Positions 24,974 through 32,928 of a DNA stretch of 55,891 bases are shown here, piece after piece (position 1 is the stretch's first letter; each line of letters starts with the position of its first letter). The stretch is from positions 1 to 55,891 of the forward strand of contig JBBDQU010000013.1 in NCBI GenBank assembly GCA_040905865.1. The letters run 5' to 3'. The notes under the pieces are model-generated. The model saw only the letters and a program-made list of their open reading frames with translations. It did not search any database and was not told where the DNA came from. This DNA is from Alphaproteobacteria bacterium (lineage in GTDB: Bacteria > Pseudomonadota > Alphaproteobacteria > UBA8366 > GCA-2717185). A program made the position numbers and the translations under genes.

Positions 24974-26146
24974 ATGAAAGTCATGGACCTCGCCCTCTCC
25001 GACGAACAACGGATGATCGTCGACATGGTGCGGCGCTTCGTGCGCGAGGAAATTCTGCCGCTGGAGGAAAGCCTGGACCCGGATGCGGATGAACTGCCGC
25101 CGGAGGAACTGGCCCGCCTAGTCGAAATCGTCAAGGAAATGGGCCTATACGGCCTCGATACCCCGCCGGAATATGGCGGCCCGGAGATCGACCTCGTGAC
25201 CCGTTCGCTGATCGCCATCGAATGCAGCCAGCATCGCGCGGGTCTGTATGCGCCCTGTTACTACGCCTTTGGCGGCGCGCGGCAGGCGCAGATGTTCGAG
25301 GCGACGGAAGCGCAGAAAGACAAGTATCTGTATCCGATGCTGCGCGGCGAAAAGAAGGTGTTCTTCGGCCTGTCGGAACCGTCCGGCGGCAGCGATCCCG
25401 CCCGCGCGATCCAGACCCGCGCCGTGCGCGACGGTAACGAATGGGTACTGAACGGCACCAAGCTGTGGATCAGCGGCGCTGACCGGGCCGATTACGGGTT
25501 GCTGTTCGCACGCACCGGGGGACCGGGACGCAAGGGCGTGACCTGTTTCATTGTCGAAACCGACTGGCCGGGATTTCATGTCCGGCGAGTCGTCCATACG
25601 CTGCGTTCCGCCAAATATGCGACGGAAATCCAGTTGGAAGATCTGCGCGTGCCGCATGAAAACATCCTGGGCAAGGAAGGCGGCGGATTCGCCATCGCCA
25701 GCGAACGCCTGTCCCGCCAGCGCATCCCTTATGCCGCCGAATGTATCGGCGTCGCGGTGAAGGCGAACGAGATGGCGGTGGAATATGCGAAAATCCGCGA
25801 GACCTTCGGTGCGCCGCTTTCCTCGCGGCAGGGTATCCAGTGGATGCTGGTCGAAAACGAAATCGACCTGCGCACCGCCCGGCTTTTCGTGCTGGACGCC
25901 GCCGACAAGGCAGACCGGGGCGAGCCCTACCGCATGGAATCCGCACTGGCCAAGCTGATTGCCTCGGAAGCGAGCGGTCGGGTCGTCGACCGGTCGATGC
26001 AGATCCACGGCGGCCTGGGTGTTGCCAAGGATCTGCCGCTGGAACGCTGGTACCGGGAATTGCGGATCCGCCGGATTGGCGAGGGGCCGAGCGAAGTGCA
26101 GAAGCATGTCATCGCGCGGGAAATCTTCGGCTCGGGACTGCACTGA
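24974..26146 (+). CDS. acyl-CoA dehydrogenase family protein
   Basis: A 390-residue FAD-dependent acyl-CoA dehydrogenase, expected to insert an alpha-beta double bond in an acyl-CoA and pass electrons to ETF. The N-terminal helical domain, the FAD-binding FGLSEPSGGSDPA and WISGADRADYG beta-domain stretches, the C-terminal helices and RRIGEGPSEVQ are visible. Glu in GEGPSE occupies the usual catalytic-base site. An ATG at 24983 (MDLALSDEQ) is a possible shorter start. It follows the GIY-YIG-like gene and the CoA transferase begins 2 nt after its stop, so they probably act in one pathway. Confidence 0.92.
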   Translation: MKVMDLALSDEQRMIVDMVRRFVREEILPLEESLDPDADELPPEELARLVEIVKEMGLYGLDTPPEYGGPEIDLVTRSLIAIECSQHRAGLYAPCYYAFGGARQAQMFEATEAQKDKYLYPMLRGEKKVFFGLSEPSGGSDPARAIQTRAVRDGNEWVLNGTKLWISGADRADYGLLFARTGGPGRKGVTCFIVETDWPGFHVRRVVHTLRSAKYATEIQLEDLRVPHENILGKEGGGFAIASERLSRQRIPYAAECIGVAVKANEMAVEYAKIRETFGAPLSSRQGIQWMLVENEIDLRTARLFVLDAADKADRGEPYRMESALAKLIASEASGRVVDRSMQIHGGLGVAKDLPLERWYRELRIRRIGEGPSEVQKHVIAREIFGSGLH

Positions 26147-26148
26147 AC

Positions 26149-27360
26149 ATGACATCGGAAAAGGCGCCGCGCTGGCCCCTGGAGGGGCTGAAAGTGCTGG
26201 ATCTGGGGCAGATTTATAACGGTCCCTATGCGGGTTTCCTGTTCGCCCATGCCGGCGCGGACGTGGTCAAGGTCGAACCGCCCGATGGCGAGGCGCTGCG
26301 CAAGCGCGGCGGCGGCATGGGCCTGCCGCTGTCCTTCGCGATGCTCAACACCAACAAGCGCGGAATCGCCATCGACCTGAAATCGGACGGTGGCAAGGCG
26401 CTGCTCGTCGAACTGGCCGGCGAAGCCGATGTCCTGCTGGAAAACTTCGCGCCCGGTGCGCTGGACAGGCTGGGCGTCGGTCCGGAGGTCATGATGAAGG
26501 CCAATCCCCGGCTGATATACGGGTCCAGCACGGGGTACGGATTATCCGGTCCAGACCGCGACAACCTGGCGATGGACCTCACGATCCAGGCGGTCGGCGG
26601 CGTCATGAGCATCAACGGGCTGGAGAACGGGCCGCCGCTCAAGACCGGCCTGGCAATCTGCGATTTCCTGGGCGCGGTGCATCTTTATTCGGGAATCATG
26701 ACGGCGCTGTACGAGCGCAGCGTCACCGGGAGGGGCCGGTTGGTCGAGGTTTCGATGGAGGAAGCGCTCTACCCCGCGCTGGCCAGCAACCTTGCCAGCC
26801 TGCAGCGCGGCGGCTGGAAGCCGCCGGTGCGGCGCGGCAACCGGCATCCGACCTTCGGTTCGTCGCCTTATAATGTCTATCCCTGCCGGGACGGGCATAT
26901 CGCCATCATCTGCGTCCGCGAAATCCACTGGATCAATCTGTTGCAGGTCATGGGCCGGCAGGATCTGGCGGGGGAGAAACGTTTCGCCACCCAGGCGCTG
27001 CGTGCGCAGCATGAAGACGAAATCGACGCCATCGTCGAAAACTGGCTGAAGGACCTGCCAAAGGCCAAGGCCACGCAAATCCTCAAGGATAACCGCATTC
27101 CGGCGGCGCCGGTGCGGGACCTGGTGGAGGTGACGGCGGACCGGCATATGCGGGAACGCGGCATGCTGCACGATGTCGATCATCCCGAGATGGGCCATAT
27201 CGTGCTGCCGACCAGTCCGCTGCGCTTCGGCGACAGTCCGGAACCGGAACTGCGCCCGGAGCCGGGTATCGGCGAGCACAATGCGGACGTGCTGGCAGAC
27301 TGGCTCGGTTACGACGCCAAACGGATCGCCGCGTTGACGGCGTCTGGTGTCCTCTGCTGA
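26149..27360 (+). CDS. class III CoA transferase (CaiB/BaiF/Frc family)
   Basis: A 403-residue family III CoA transferase, which moves CoA between two carboxylic acids via an enzyme-bound aspartyl thioester. The N-terminal LKVLDLGQIYNGPYAG, the KVEPPDG stretch, AIDLKSDGGKALL and ENFAPGALDRLGVG are typical. The candidate catalytic Asp is in AICDFLGAVH. The frame is open from 25741 inside the dehydrogenase gene, but the ATG at 26149, 2 nt after that gene, gives the family N-terminus. It ends the six-gene plus-strand unit and converges on the LLM oxidoreductase gene with almost no space between. Confidence 0.9.
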   Translation: MTSEKAPRWPLEGLKVLDLGQIYNGPYAGFLFAHAGADVVKVEPPDGEALRKRGGGMGLPLSFAMLNTNKRGIAIDLKSDGGKALLVELAGEADVLLENFAPGALDRLGVGPEVMMKANPRLIYGSSTGYGLSGPDRDNLAMDLTIQAVGGVMSINGLENGPPLKTGLAICDFLGAVHLYSGIMTALYERSVTGRGRLVEVSMEEALYPALASNLASLQRGGWKPPVRRGNRHPTFGSSPYNVYPCRDGHIAIICVREIHWINLLQVMGRQDLAGEKRFATQALRAQHEDEIDAIVENWLKDLPKAKATQILKDNRIPAAPVRDLVEVTADRHMRERGMLHDVDHPEMGHIVLPTSPLRFGDSPEPELRPEPGIGEHNADVLADWLGYDAKRIAALTASGVLC

Positions 27361-27361
27361 A

Positions 27362-28246
27362 TTAACCGAGTTCCTCCTTGAAGCGGCGCATGGCGTCGAT
27401 ATGCGCGTCCGGGGTTGAAAGCCCGGCGCGCATGGTGTTGAGGCTGATATGCGTTGCGCCCAGTTCGCGCCATGCCTCGACCTCGGCGGCGCATTCTTCC
27501 GGCTTGCGGTTGCCAAGCGTGATCCGCCCGTCGATCTGGAAGGCGTCCGGGTCGCGGCCCGCATCGGCGATATAGCCGCGCATCTTCTGGATATAGTCTC
27601 GGCCCGCGGCGTTGACGGTTTTGCCGTCCGCCTCGAAGCCGCCGAATTGCGGCAGCCAGCCATCGCCCAGCCGCGCCGCGCGGCGCAGTACCGGGTCCGC
27701 CATGCCGCCGAACAGGATCGGAATTGGCCGTTGTACCGGCAGCGGGTTCAGCCCTGCATCGGGGATGCTGTGCCATTTGCCGTTGTAGGTGATGACGTCC
27801 TGGGTCCACAGCGCGCGCAGCACCTCGACCTGTTCTTCCGAGCGCTTGCCACGATTGTGGAAGTCCTCGCCCAGCGCTTCGTATTCCACCTCGTTCCAGC
27901 CGATGCCGATGCCCAGCCGTAGCCGTCCGCCGCTCAGCACATCGACCGCGGCGGCCTGTTTGGCGACCAGCGCGGTCTGCCGCTGCGGCAGGATCACGAT
28001 TCCGGTGGTGAAGCCGAGCGTCGTGGTCTGCCCGGCCAGAAAGCCGAACAGGACGAAGGGTTCATGGAACAGCGAGTCATGGTCATAGGGTCCGGTCCAG
28101 TTGCGGGTGCGCGAATTCGCGCCCAGCACATGGTCGAAGGCGAGCAGGTATTCAAAGCCCATGGCCTCCGCCGCCTGGGCGTAATCCCGCACCACGATGG
28201 GGTCCGGGCCGATTTCGATTTGCGGAAATACGATGCCTATCTGCAT
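27362..28246 (-). CDS. LLM class flavin-dependent oxidoreductase
   Basis: A 294-residue luciferase-like monooxygenase fold protein of the group often labelled F420-dependent. The N-terminus QIGIVFPQIEIG, LAFDHVLGANSR, TTGIVILPQRQTALVAKQAA and LSGGRLRLGIGIGWNEVEY are family-typical. Many proteobacterial members use FMN rather than F420, and no F420 biosynthesis gene is in the window. A GGGAGG ribosome-binding site stands about 8 nt before the ATG at 28246. It is convergent with the CoA transferase and lies 20 nt downstream of the mor-like ORF on the same strand. Confidence 0.88.
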   Translation of the reverse strand: MQIGIVFPQIEIGPDPIVVRDYAQAAEAMGFEYLLAFDHVLGANSRTRNWTGPYDHDSLFHEPFVLFGFLAGQTTTLGFTTGIVILPQRQTALVAKQAAAVDVLSGGRLRLGIGIGWNEVEYEALGEDFHNRGKRSEEQVEVLRALWTQDVITYNGKWHSIPDAGLNPLPVQRPIPILFGGMADPVLRRAARLGDGWLPQFGGFEADGKTVNAAGRDYIQKMRGYIADAGRDPDAFQIDGRITLGNRKPEECAAEVEAWRELGATHISLNTMRAGLSTPDAHIDAMRRFKEELG

Positions 28247-28266
28247 TCCTGTATCCTCCCGATATG

Positions 28267-28527
28267 TTACAGCCGGTATACCCGCGCGCCCATGTCATGG
28301 AACATCGCGGCGCGTTTGCCGACGGTATACCCGGTTGTCAGTTTCTTAAACACCGCGTTGTCATGACCGATGACGTTGACGAACGGATGTTTCCTGTATG
28401 GGTTCTTGGGAATATTGTTTTTCTCGGTGCCACCGAAGGCTTCGGCAAGCTGGACCGTCGCGGCCGCACCGATGATCGCCGCCAGCCGACGCAACCCGAT
28501 GGGCCATAACCGGGTGTCGTCGTTCAT
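28267..28527 (-). CDS. Mor-like phage transcription activator remnant
   Basis: An 86-residue ORF resembling the core of Mor/Mu-C family transcription activators. The stretch GAAATVQLAEAFGG followed by a NIPKNPYRKHP proline turn matches their dimerisation region. The tail from KKLTTGYTVGKRAAMFHDM looks like the start of the helix-turn-helix. It is shorter than Mu Mor (about 129 residues). Its ATG overlaps the end of the gemA-like frame (ATGA at 28524-28527), the order gemA then mor known from phage Mu. Assignment is from pattern only; an unrelated small gene remains possible. Confidence 0.55.
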   Translation of the reverse strand: MNDDTRLWPIGLRRLAAIIGAAATVQLAEAFGGTEKNNIPKNPYRKHPFVNVIGHDNAVFKKLTTGYTVGKRAAMFHDMGARVYRL

Positions 28528-28876
28528 CGCTTTGGCTTCCGGAACATCGTGCGACTACCTGCACCAAGCCGTGACGAAGCTTTGAAATTGCCGAATAAAT
28601 ATTTTCCCGGTTCCACCATATTCCGTTCATGGCTAGTCTGCCCTGAACAATTCTGGTCAACAGTTCCACCGTCCCTATCCGACCTTCCCTTCTTCATATC
28701 CAGCAGCGCTGCAATCGCCTTGGGCGCTTTTTCGCGTCCAGGAACCGGATAGCCGACACATGAAACGTCCGGTTCAACCATTTTCCCAGAGCGGCTTCGG
28801 TGCCCTTTTTATCGGTATATTCGGACCATAGTTTTCGGATCAGCGACACCTGGGCAGGCGTCGGCATTGGCGGCAA
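28524..28876 (-). pseudogene. gemA-like (Mu gp16, DUF1018) fragment with a frameshift
   Basis: Reading leftwards from 28876 (TTG codon), the frame PTPAQVSLIRKLW ... EAALGKWLNR ... SAIRFLDAKK matches the C-terminal half of the GemA/DUF1018 phage regulator family. At the A5 run (28727-28731 region) this frame turns into RPRRLQRCWI and stops near 28694. The -1 frame continues APKAIAALLDMKKGR as the family would, and stays open to the stop at 28524. One lost base, probably a G after AAAAAG, restores a single frame. A run of five A before G is not a full slippery heptamer, so programmed shifting is unlikely but not excluded. The N-terminal half is missing. Confidence 0.6.
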
Positions 28877-29050
28877 GGTGAAAACGCCCGTGGCGCGGCG
28901 CGCGGCCCCCGATCTATTCCATTTTATCCGGATTTATCCCGTTTAAAACCCAAATAATTGCAGCCATGACCATATAATTAATACCAGCGCAACGTTGCAG
29001 GCCGTCGAAAGCGGATTCAGACAGATCGGATCCGGCTGACGGGGCGACGG

Positions 29051-30421
29051 TTACGGCGCGGGGAATGCCAGCGAAATCCGCAGGCCGGGTTCATTATCCT
29101 CAAGCGACAACCGGGCGCCATGCAGTTTGGCCACCGCCGCAACCAGGCTCAGGCCAAGACCGCTGCCCGGAATATTCTGGCTGTCATCCAGGCGCACAAA
29201 TCGTTCCAGAACCCGTTCCCGGTCGTCCGGCGGAATGCCGGGGCCCGTGTCGCACACGGTAAGGCGCATCGAATCGACGTCCGGCTCAAGAGATACCGTG
29301 ACACGCCCGCCCGCCGGCGTGAACTTGATTGCGTTGTCCAGCAGGTTTGCGATGGTCCGGGCCAGCAGTTGCCGGTGACCGTCAATAGCGACGGTCGGGG
29401 AAATAGCAATGGCCAGATCCAGTCCCGCGTTTTCGGCAATGGGCTGGTACAGCTCGGCGAGATCGTTCACCAGGCCGGAGAGGTCGATCCGGTCGAGCAT
29501 GAGTTGCCGGCTGCCGGCTTCGGCCTGGGCGATGCTGATAAGCGCGTCGAAGGTGCGCAGGATCGTTTCCAGTTCGGCTTCGGTCTGGGTGAGCGCCCGC
29601 CGGTAGGCCTCCGGGTCGCTTTCGTGGCGCAGTGCCTGTTCGATGATGCTTTTCGTGTGGGTCAGGGGGCTGCGCAGATCATGCGCCAGACTGTCCGTGA
29701 CCGCCCGCATGCCCGTCATCAGCGAGTCGATCTGGTCGAGCATTATGTTGATGGTCTGCGCCAGCCGGTCGAACTCGTCGCCGCTGCCGGTCAGCGGCAC
29801 CCGCCGCGACAGGTCGCCGTTTACGATATCCGCGCTGGTTGCGCGCACAGCGTCCACCCGCCGCAGGCTGTACCGGCCGATAATCGCGCCGCCGACCAGA
29901 CCGAGCAGGAGCACCGGAGCCAGCGCCCAGGCGAGGGCGTCGACCATGGTGCTGCGGAAATTGTCCCGCACCTGGGTATCCCGGCCGACAAACAGGTTGT
30001 AGCCGCCCAGCAGGCTAAAGGCCCGGCCCCGGATCACATGCAGCGCGCCGCTGGCATCGTCGCGCCGCTGGAGATACGCTTCGACCCAGCCGGATTCACC
30101 GGGCTGGATATCCGGCCAGGCCGACAGGTTGCCGGCGAGGGGCTCCAGCCGTCGGTTGGCGAGAAGGTAGACTCCGAGCGGATTTCCCCGTGGGCCGCTG
30201 CGTTCGCCAATGACGGTCAGCAACTGCGCCAGGCCTTCATCGCGATATTGTTCGGCCAGCCCCCGGATTTCCGCTTCAATGGTTTCGTTCGTCTGCCGGT
30301 CGATCAACTGAGCGGTCGACCAGTAGACGAAGGAGACCAGCGCCAGCAACGTGACGCTCAGCAACAGCAGGTAGAAGAGGGCGATCTGAAAGCCGGAAGT
30401 CCGGAGGATTCTAATTTGCAC
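29051..30421 (-). CDS. sensor histidine kinase (HAMP, HisKA, HATPase)
   Basis: A 456-residue inner-membrane sensor kinase. Membrane segment 1 is near residues 11-33, a periplasmic region follows to about 160, and segment 2 is near 163-184. HAMP (RRVDAVRATSADIVNGDLSRR) follows, then the HisKA H-box LAHDLRSPLTHT with phospho-acceptor His247. The HATPase domain has the N-box ANLLDNAIKF and the G-boxes DTGPGIPP and GSGLGLSLV. The start is GTG (28-nt-like context AGTGCAAATTAG), overlapping the response regulator gene by 11 nt, so the two are translationally coupled. The signal is not readable. DegP upstream suggests envelope stress. Confidence 0.92.
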   Translation of the reverse strand: MQIRILRTSGFQIALFYLLLLSVTLLALVSFVYWSTAQLIDRQTNETIEAEIRGLAEQYRDEGLAQLLTVIGERSGPRGNPLGVYLLANRRLEPLAGNLSAWPDIQPGESGWVEAYLQRRDDASGALHVIRGRAFSLLGGYNLFVGRDTQVRDNFRSTMVDALAWALAPVLLLGLVGGAIIGRYSLRRVDAVRATSADIVNGDLSRRVPLTGSGDEFDRLAQTINIMLDQIDSLMTGMRAVTDSLAHDLRSPLTHTKSIIEQALRHESDPEAYRRALTQTEAELETILRTFDALISIAQAEAGSRQLMLDRIDLSGLVNDLAELYQPIAENAGLDLAIAISPTVAIDGHRQLLARTIANLLDNAIKFTPAGGRVTVSLEPDVDSMRLTVCDTGPGIPPDDRERVLERFVRLDDSQNIPGSGLGLSLVAAVAKLHGARLSLEDNEPGLRISLAFPAP

Positions 30422-31085
30422 TGATCGAGTATCCGCCGCCCCGATGTGTGTGTATCAGCGGTTTGTCGAAACCCCTGTCGATCTGCTGTCGAAGCCGGCT
30501 GATATGGACATCGACGACGTTGGTCTGCGGATCGAAGTGAAAATCCCATACGCCTTCAAACAGCATGGTGCGCGTCACCACCTGTCCGGCGCGCCGCATC
30601 AGGTATTCCAGCAGCTTGTATTCCTGGGGCCGCAGATCGATGGGCTGTCCCGCCCGCGTTACCTTCCTGGCCAGCAGGTCCATCGTCAGGTCGGCGACCC
30701 GCAGTTCCGTCTGTTGCGCCATGGCGGATGGCCGCCGGAGCAGCGCTTCCAGGCGCGCATGCAGTTCGGAAAAGGCGAAGGGTTTGGTCAGGTAGTCGTC
30801 GCCGCCGGCGCGCAGACCCATAACCCGTTCGTCCACATGGGCAAGGGCGCTCAGGATGAGCACGGGTATGCCGATACGCGCGGCGCGCAGGGACCGGATG
30901 ATCGACAACCCGTCCAGTTCGGGAAGCATGCGGTCGACGATAATGGCGTCGTACCGCTCCCCAATGGCCATCCGAAGGCCATCCGGGCCTGTGGCGGCAT
31001 GATCCGATGCAAAACCCGCTTCACCGAGCCCCTTGATGATATAGTCGGCTGTTTTCGGGTCGTCTTCGATAAGCAATATTCGCAT
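30411..31085 (-). CDS. OmpR-family response regulator
   Basis: A 224-residue response regulator with an N-terminal receiver domain (RILLIEDDP, phospho-acceptor Asp51 in IIVDRMLP, Lys101 in YLTKPF). The C-terminal winged-helix domain is of OmpR type (LRPQEYKLLEYLMRR, VVDVHISRLRQQID, HTHRGGGYSI). The frame is open to 31154, but the ATG at 31085 begins exactly at the receiver strand and is preferred. It is followed by the kinase gene with overlap. It lies 201 nt downstream of the degP-like gene on the same strand, in a spacer holding a strong hairpin at 31200-31233. Confidence 0.93.
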   Translation of the reverse strand: MRILLIEDDPKTADYIIKGLGEAGFASDHAATGPDGLRMAIGERYDAIIVDRMLPELDGLSIIRSLRAARIGIPVLILSALAHVDERVMGLRAGGDDYLTKPFAFSELHARLEALLRRPSAMAQQTELRVADLTMDLLARKVTRAGQPIDLRPQEYKLLEYLMRRAGQVVTRTMLFEGVWDFHFDPQTNVVDVHISRLRQQIDRGFDKPLIHTHRGGGYSISAN

Positions 31086-31199
31086 GGAGCCGCCAATCGG
31101 GGTGCTGTGCCAGGCTTCGTCAACATCGGTGTTAGTATATGGGGCGTCTTTCATGACTGTTGCAATCCTCCGTGCGCTTCGTGGGCCAGACAGCCGGAA

Positions 31200-31233
31200 G
31201 CGGGCGGTTCGACGGATGTTCGAGCCAGCCCGC
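31200..31233. other. strong hairpin between degP-like and response regulator genes
   Basis: GCGGGC then GGTTCGA (31200-31212) pairs with TCGAGCC then GCCCGC (31220-31233) across a 7-nt loop, with one bulged A and one G-T pair, giving a 13-bp stem. No U-run follows on the minus strand, so it is not a textbook terminator for degP. It could be an RNA-processing or stabilising element, or an attenuator, between protease and regulator. Confidence 0.5.
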
Positions 31234-31261
31234 TCCCTTGTAGTATCGTGTTTTGTTTTGT

Positions 31262-31297
31262 GACAGGCGATGCGACAGGCGACGTGTCAGGCGACGC
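31262..31297. repeat. three 12-bp tandem repeats across the degP-like stop codon
   Basis: Units GACAGGCGATGC, GACAGGCGACGT and GTCAGGCGACGC follow one another exactly every 12 bp. The third unit contains the TGA stop (31287-31289, minus strand) and the last codons of the protease. Because 12 is a multiple of three, expansion keeps frame, so the repeat could move or duplicate the C-terminal end. Confidence 0.75.
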
Positions 31298-32810
31298 CTG
31301 GCTTCAGGGCGAGAAACAGATCGTTCCCCTGACGGCTGACCAGCAGGAGAACCGCCGCATTTTCAGTTCTGGACGTGGTTTCCTTGACCAGCTTGTCAAC
31401 TTCGACGGGCGAGTTCACGGGAACGTCGCCCACTTTCTTGATCACGTCGCCCGCGCGAAGCCCCTGTTCGAAAATCGATTCGTCCTTCACGTCGAGAACC
31501 AGCACGCCGGTTTCATCCTCGGGAACCCGGTATTCGGCGCGGCGTTCCGGCGTCAGTGCTGCCAACTCGGCCTTGAGGGCCGACGAGTGAAGGCTGCCAT
31601 TCTTCATCGCATCGGGTGAAGTTGTCGCAACCTGCTCCTGGTTTGGCTGTTGGCCGGTGACGACGGTCAACTCCATTTCGCGTTTTTCCCGCCAGATCGT
31701 GACATCCGCTTCGCGTCCGACCTTTTCGCCGGAAACGATGATTGCAAGCTGGCGGGGGCCATCAACCGGTTTGCCGGCAAAGGACAAAATGATGTCGCCC
31801 TGCTGCAATCCTGCTTTCTCGGCCGGACTGCCGGCCATGACCTGCGTGACCATCGCGCCGCGCGTCGTATCGAGATCGACGGCCTGGGCGATCTCCGGCG
31901 ACATTCTCTGAATATGTACGCCGAGCCAGCCACGCTCGACCTTGCCATGTTCGCGGATCTGCGTGATCACGTTTTCCACGATATTGGAAGGAATTGCGAA
32001 GCCGATGCCAACGCTGCCGCCGGTAGGGGAATAGATGGCGGTATTAACGCCGATGACGTTGCCGTCCATGTCGAACAGCGGACCACCCGAATTGCCCCGG
32101 TTGATCGAGGCGTCGACCTGCAGGAAATCATCATACGGCCCGGATTCGATATTACGGCCGCGCGCGGAAATGATGCCTGCGGTGACCGTCCCGCCGAGAC
32201 CGAACGGATTGCCAACAGCCATGACCCAGTCGCCGACTTCGGCCGTGCTGGAATCGCCGAAGGACACGGCCGGCAACGGCTTGTTCGTATCGATTTTCAA
32301 CAGGGCCAGGTCGGTTTGGGGATCGGTACCGATAATCTTTGCGATGTAGACCGAATCGTCGTCCAACCGGACCTTTACCTCACTGGCGTCGTCCACGACA
32401 TGGTTGTTGGTTACGACATAACCGTCGGGGTCGATAATGAAGCCCGAACCCAGTCCAATCGATAGATTGGGCTGGGTGCGTTCGTCGCCACGCTCACCCT
32501 GGTCCATCCTGTCCTGGAATTGCCTAAAGAATCGTTCCAACGGCGACCCTGGGGGCAGGTCGAACGGCAGTTCCGGAATTGTAGCCCGGGGGTGTTCCGA
32601 CTTATGTGCAGAGGCAATATTTACGACCGCAGGTGCGACCTTCTTGGCCAGGCCGGAAAAGCTTTCCGGCACCGGTGCGGCGGTTGCCATGCCGCTCCAT
32701 ACCAGCAACGAAGCTGCCGCAACCCCTGTCGCGAGGACGCGAATAGCATTCGGTCGTTCGCCGAGTTTCCGAATAATCGTCATCTCCATCTCCATAATGT
32801 TGCGGCTCAT
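31287..32810 (-). CDS. DegP/HtrA-type (Do) periplasmic serine protease
   Basis: A 507-residue Do-family protease, periplasmic. A signal peptide precedes the mature part: hydrophobic VLATGVAAASLLVW, then TAAPVPES. The triad is His137 (TNNHVVD), Asp167 (TDLALL) and Ser241 (RGNSGGPL). Two PDZ domains follow, the first near 310-400 and the second at the C-terminus. The frame is open to 32957, but the ATG at 32810 behind AGGCGG gives a normal signal peptide; 32783 after a GGAG run is an alternative. It heads a degP - response regulator - kinase row, suggesting the protease is part of an envelope stress response. Its 3' end carries the 12-bp repeats. Confidence 0.92.
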   Translation of the reverse strand: MSRNIMEMEMTIIRKLGERPNAIRVLATGVAAASLLVWSGMATAAPVPESFSGLAKKVAPAVVNIASAHKSEHPRATIPELPFDLPPGSPLERFFRQFQDRMDQGERGDERTQPNLSIGLGSGFIIDPDGYVVTNNHVVDDASEVKVRLDDDSVYIAKIIGTDPQTDLALLKIDTNKPLPAVSFGDSSTAEVGDWVMAVGNPFGLGGTVTAGIISARGRNIESGPYDDFLQVDASINRGNSGGPLFDMDGNVIGVNTAIYSPTGGSVGIGFAIPSNIVENVITQIREHGKVERGWLGVHIQRMSPEIAQAVDLDTTRGAMVTQVMAGSPAEKAGLQQGDIILSFAGKPVDGPRQLAIIVSGEKVGREADVTIWREKREMELTVVTGQQPNQEQVATTSPDAMKNGSLHSSALKAELAALTPERRAEYRVPEDETGVLVLDVKDESIFEQGLRAGDVIKKVGDVPVNSPVEVDKLVKETTSRTENAAVLLLVSRQGNDLFLALKPGVA

Positions 32811-32928
32811 AAAGATTTTGCCGCCTGACAGAAGAGTGGGGTGTGGGGATGGATTGTTCGATTTCAGGAAGATGAACTCCCTGTCATGTTTTCCTGGCTG
32901 CCCGGAAAGATCGACATGGACCAAGAGT

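Noticed and set aside
27362-28246. F420 dependence of the LLM oxidoreductase
   Set aside because: The F420 label comes from homologs; proteobacterial members often use FMN, and no F420 synthesis gene is in the window.
28361-28669. A third minus-strand frame through the phage relic
   Set aside because: It overlaps the mor-like ORF and the gemA-like tail in a different frame and shows no family similarity.
28694-28876. Programmed -1 frameshift in the gemA-like frame
   Set aside because: The site has five A before G, not the usual A-AAA-AAG heptamer, and the N-terminal half of the family is missing, so a decayed gene is the simpler reading.
30444-31619. Long plus-strand frame opposite the response regulator and protease
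   Set aside because: It spans two real minus-strand genes and the gap with its repeats and hairpin, and has no domain; a shadow of coding bias.
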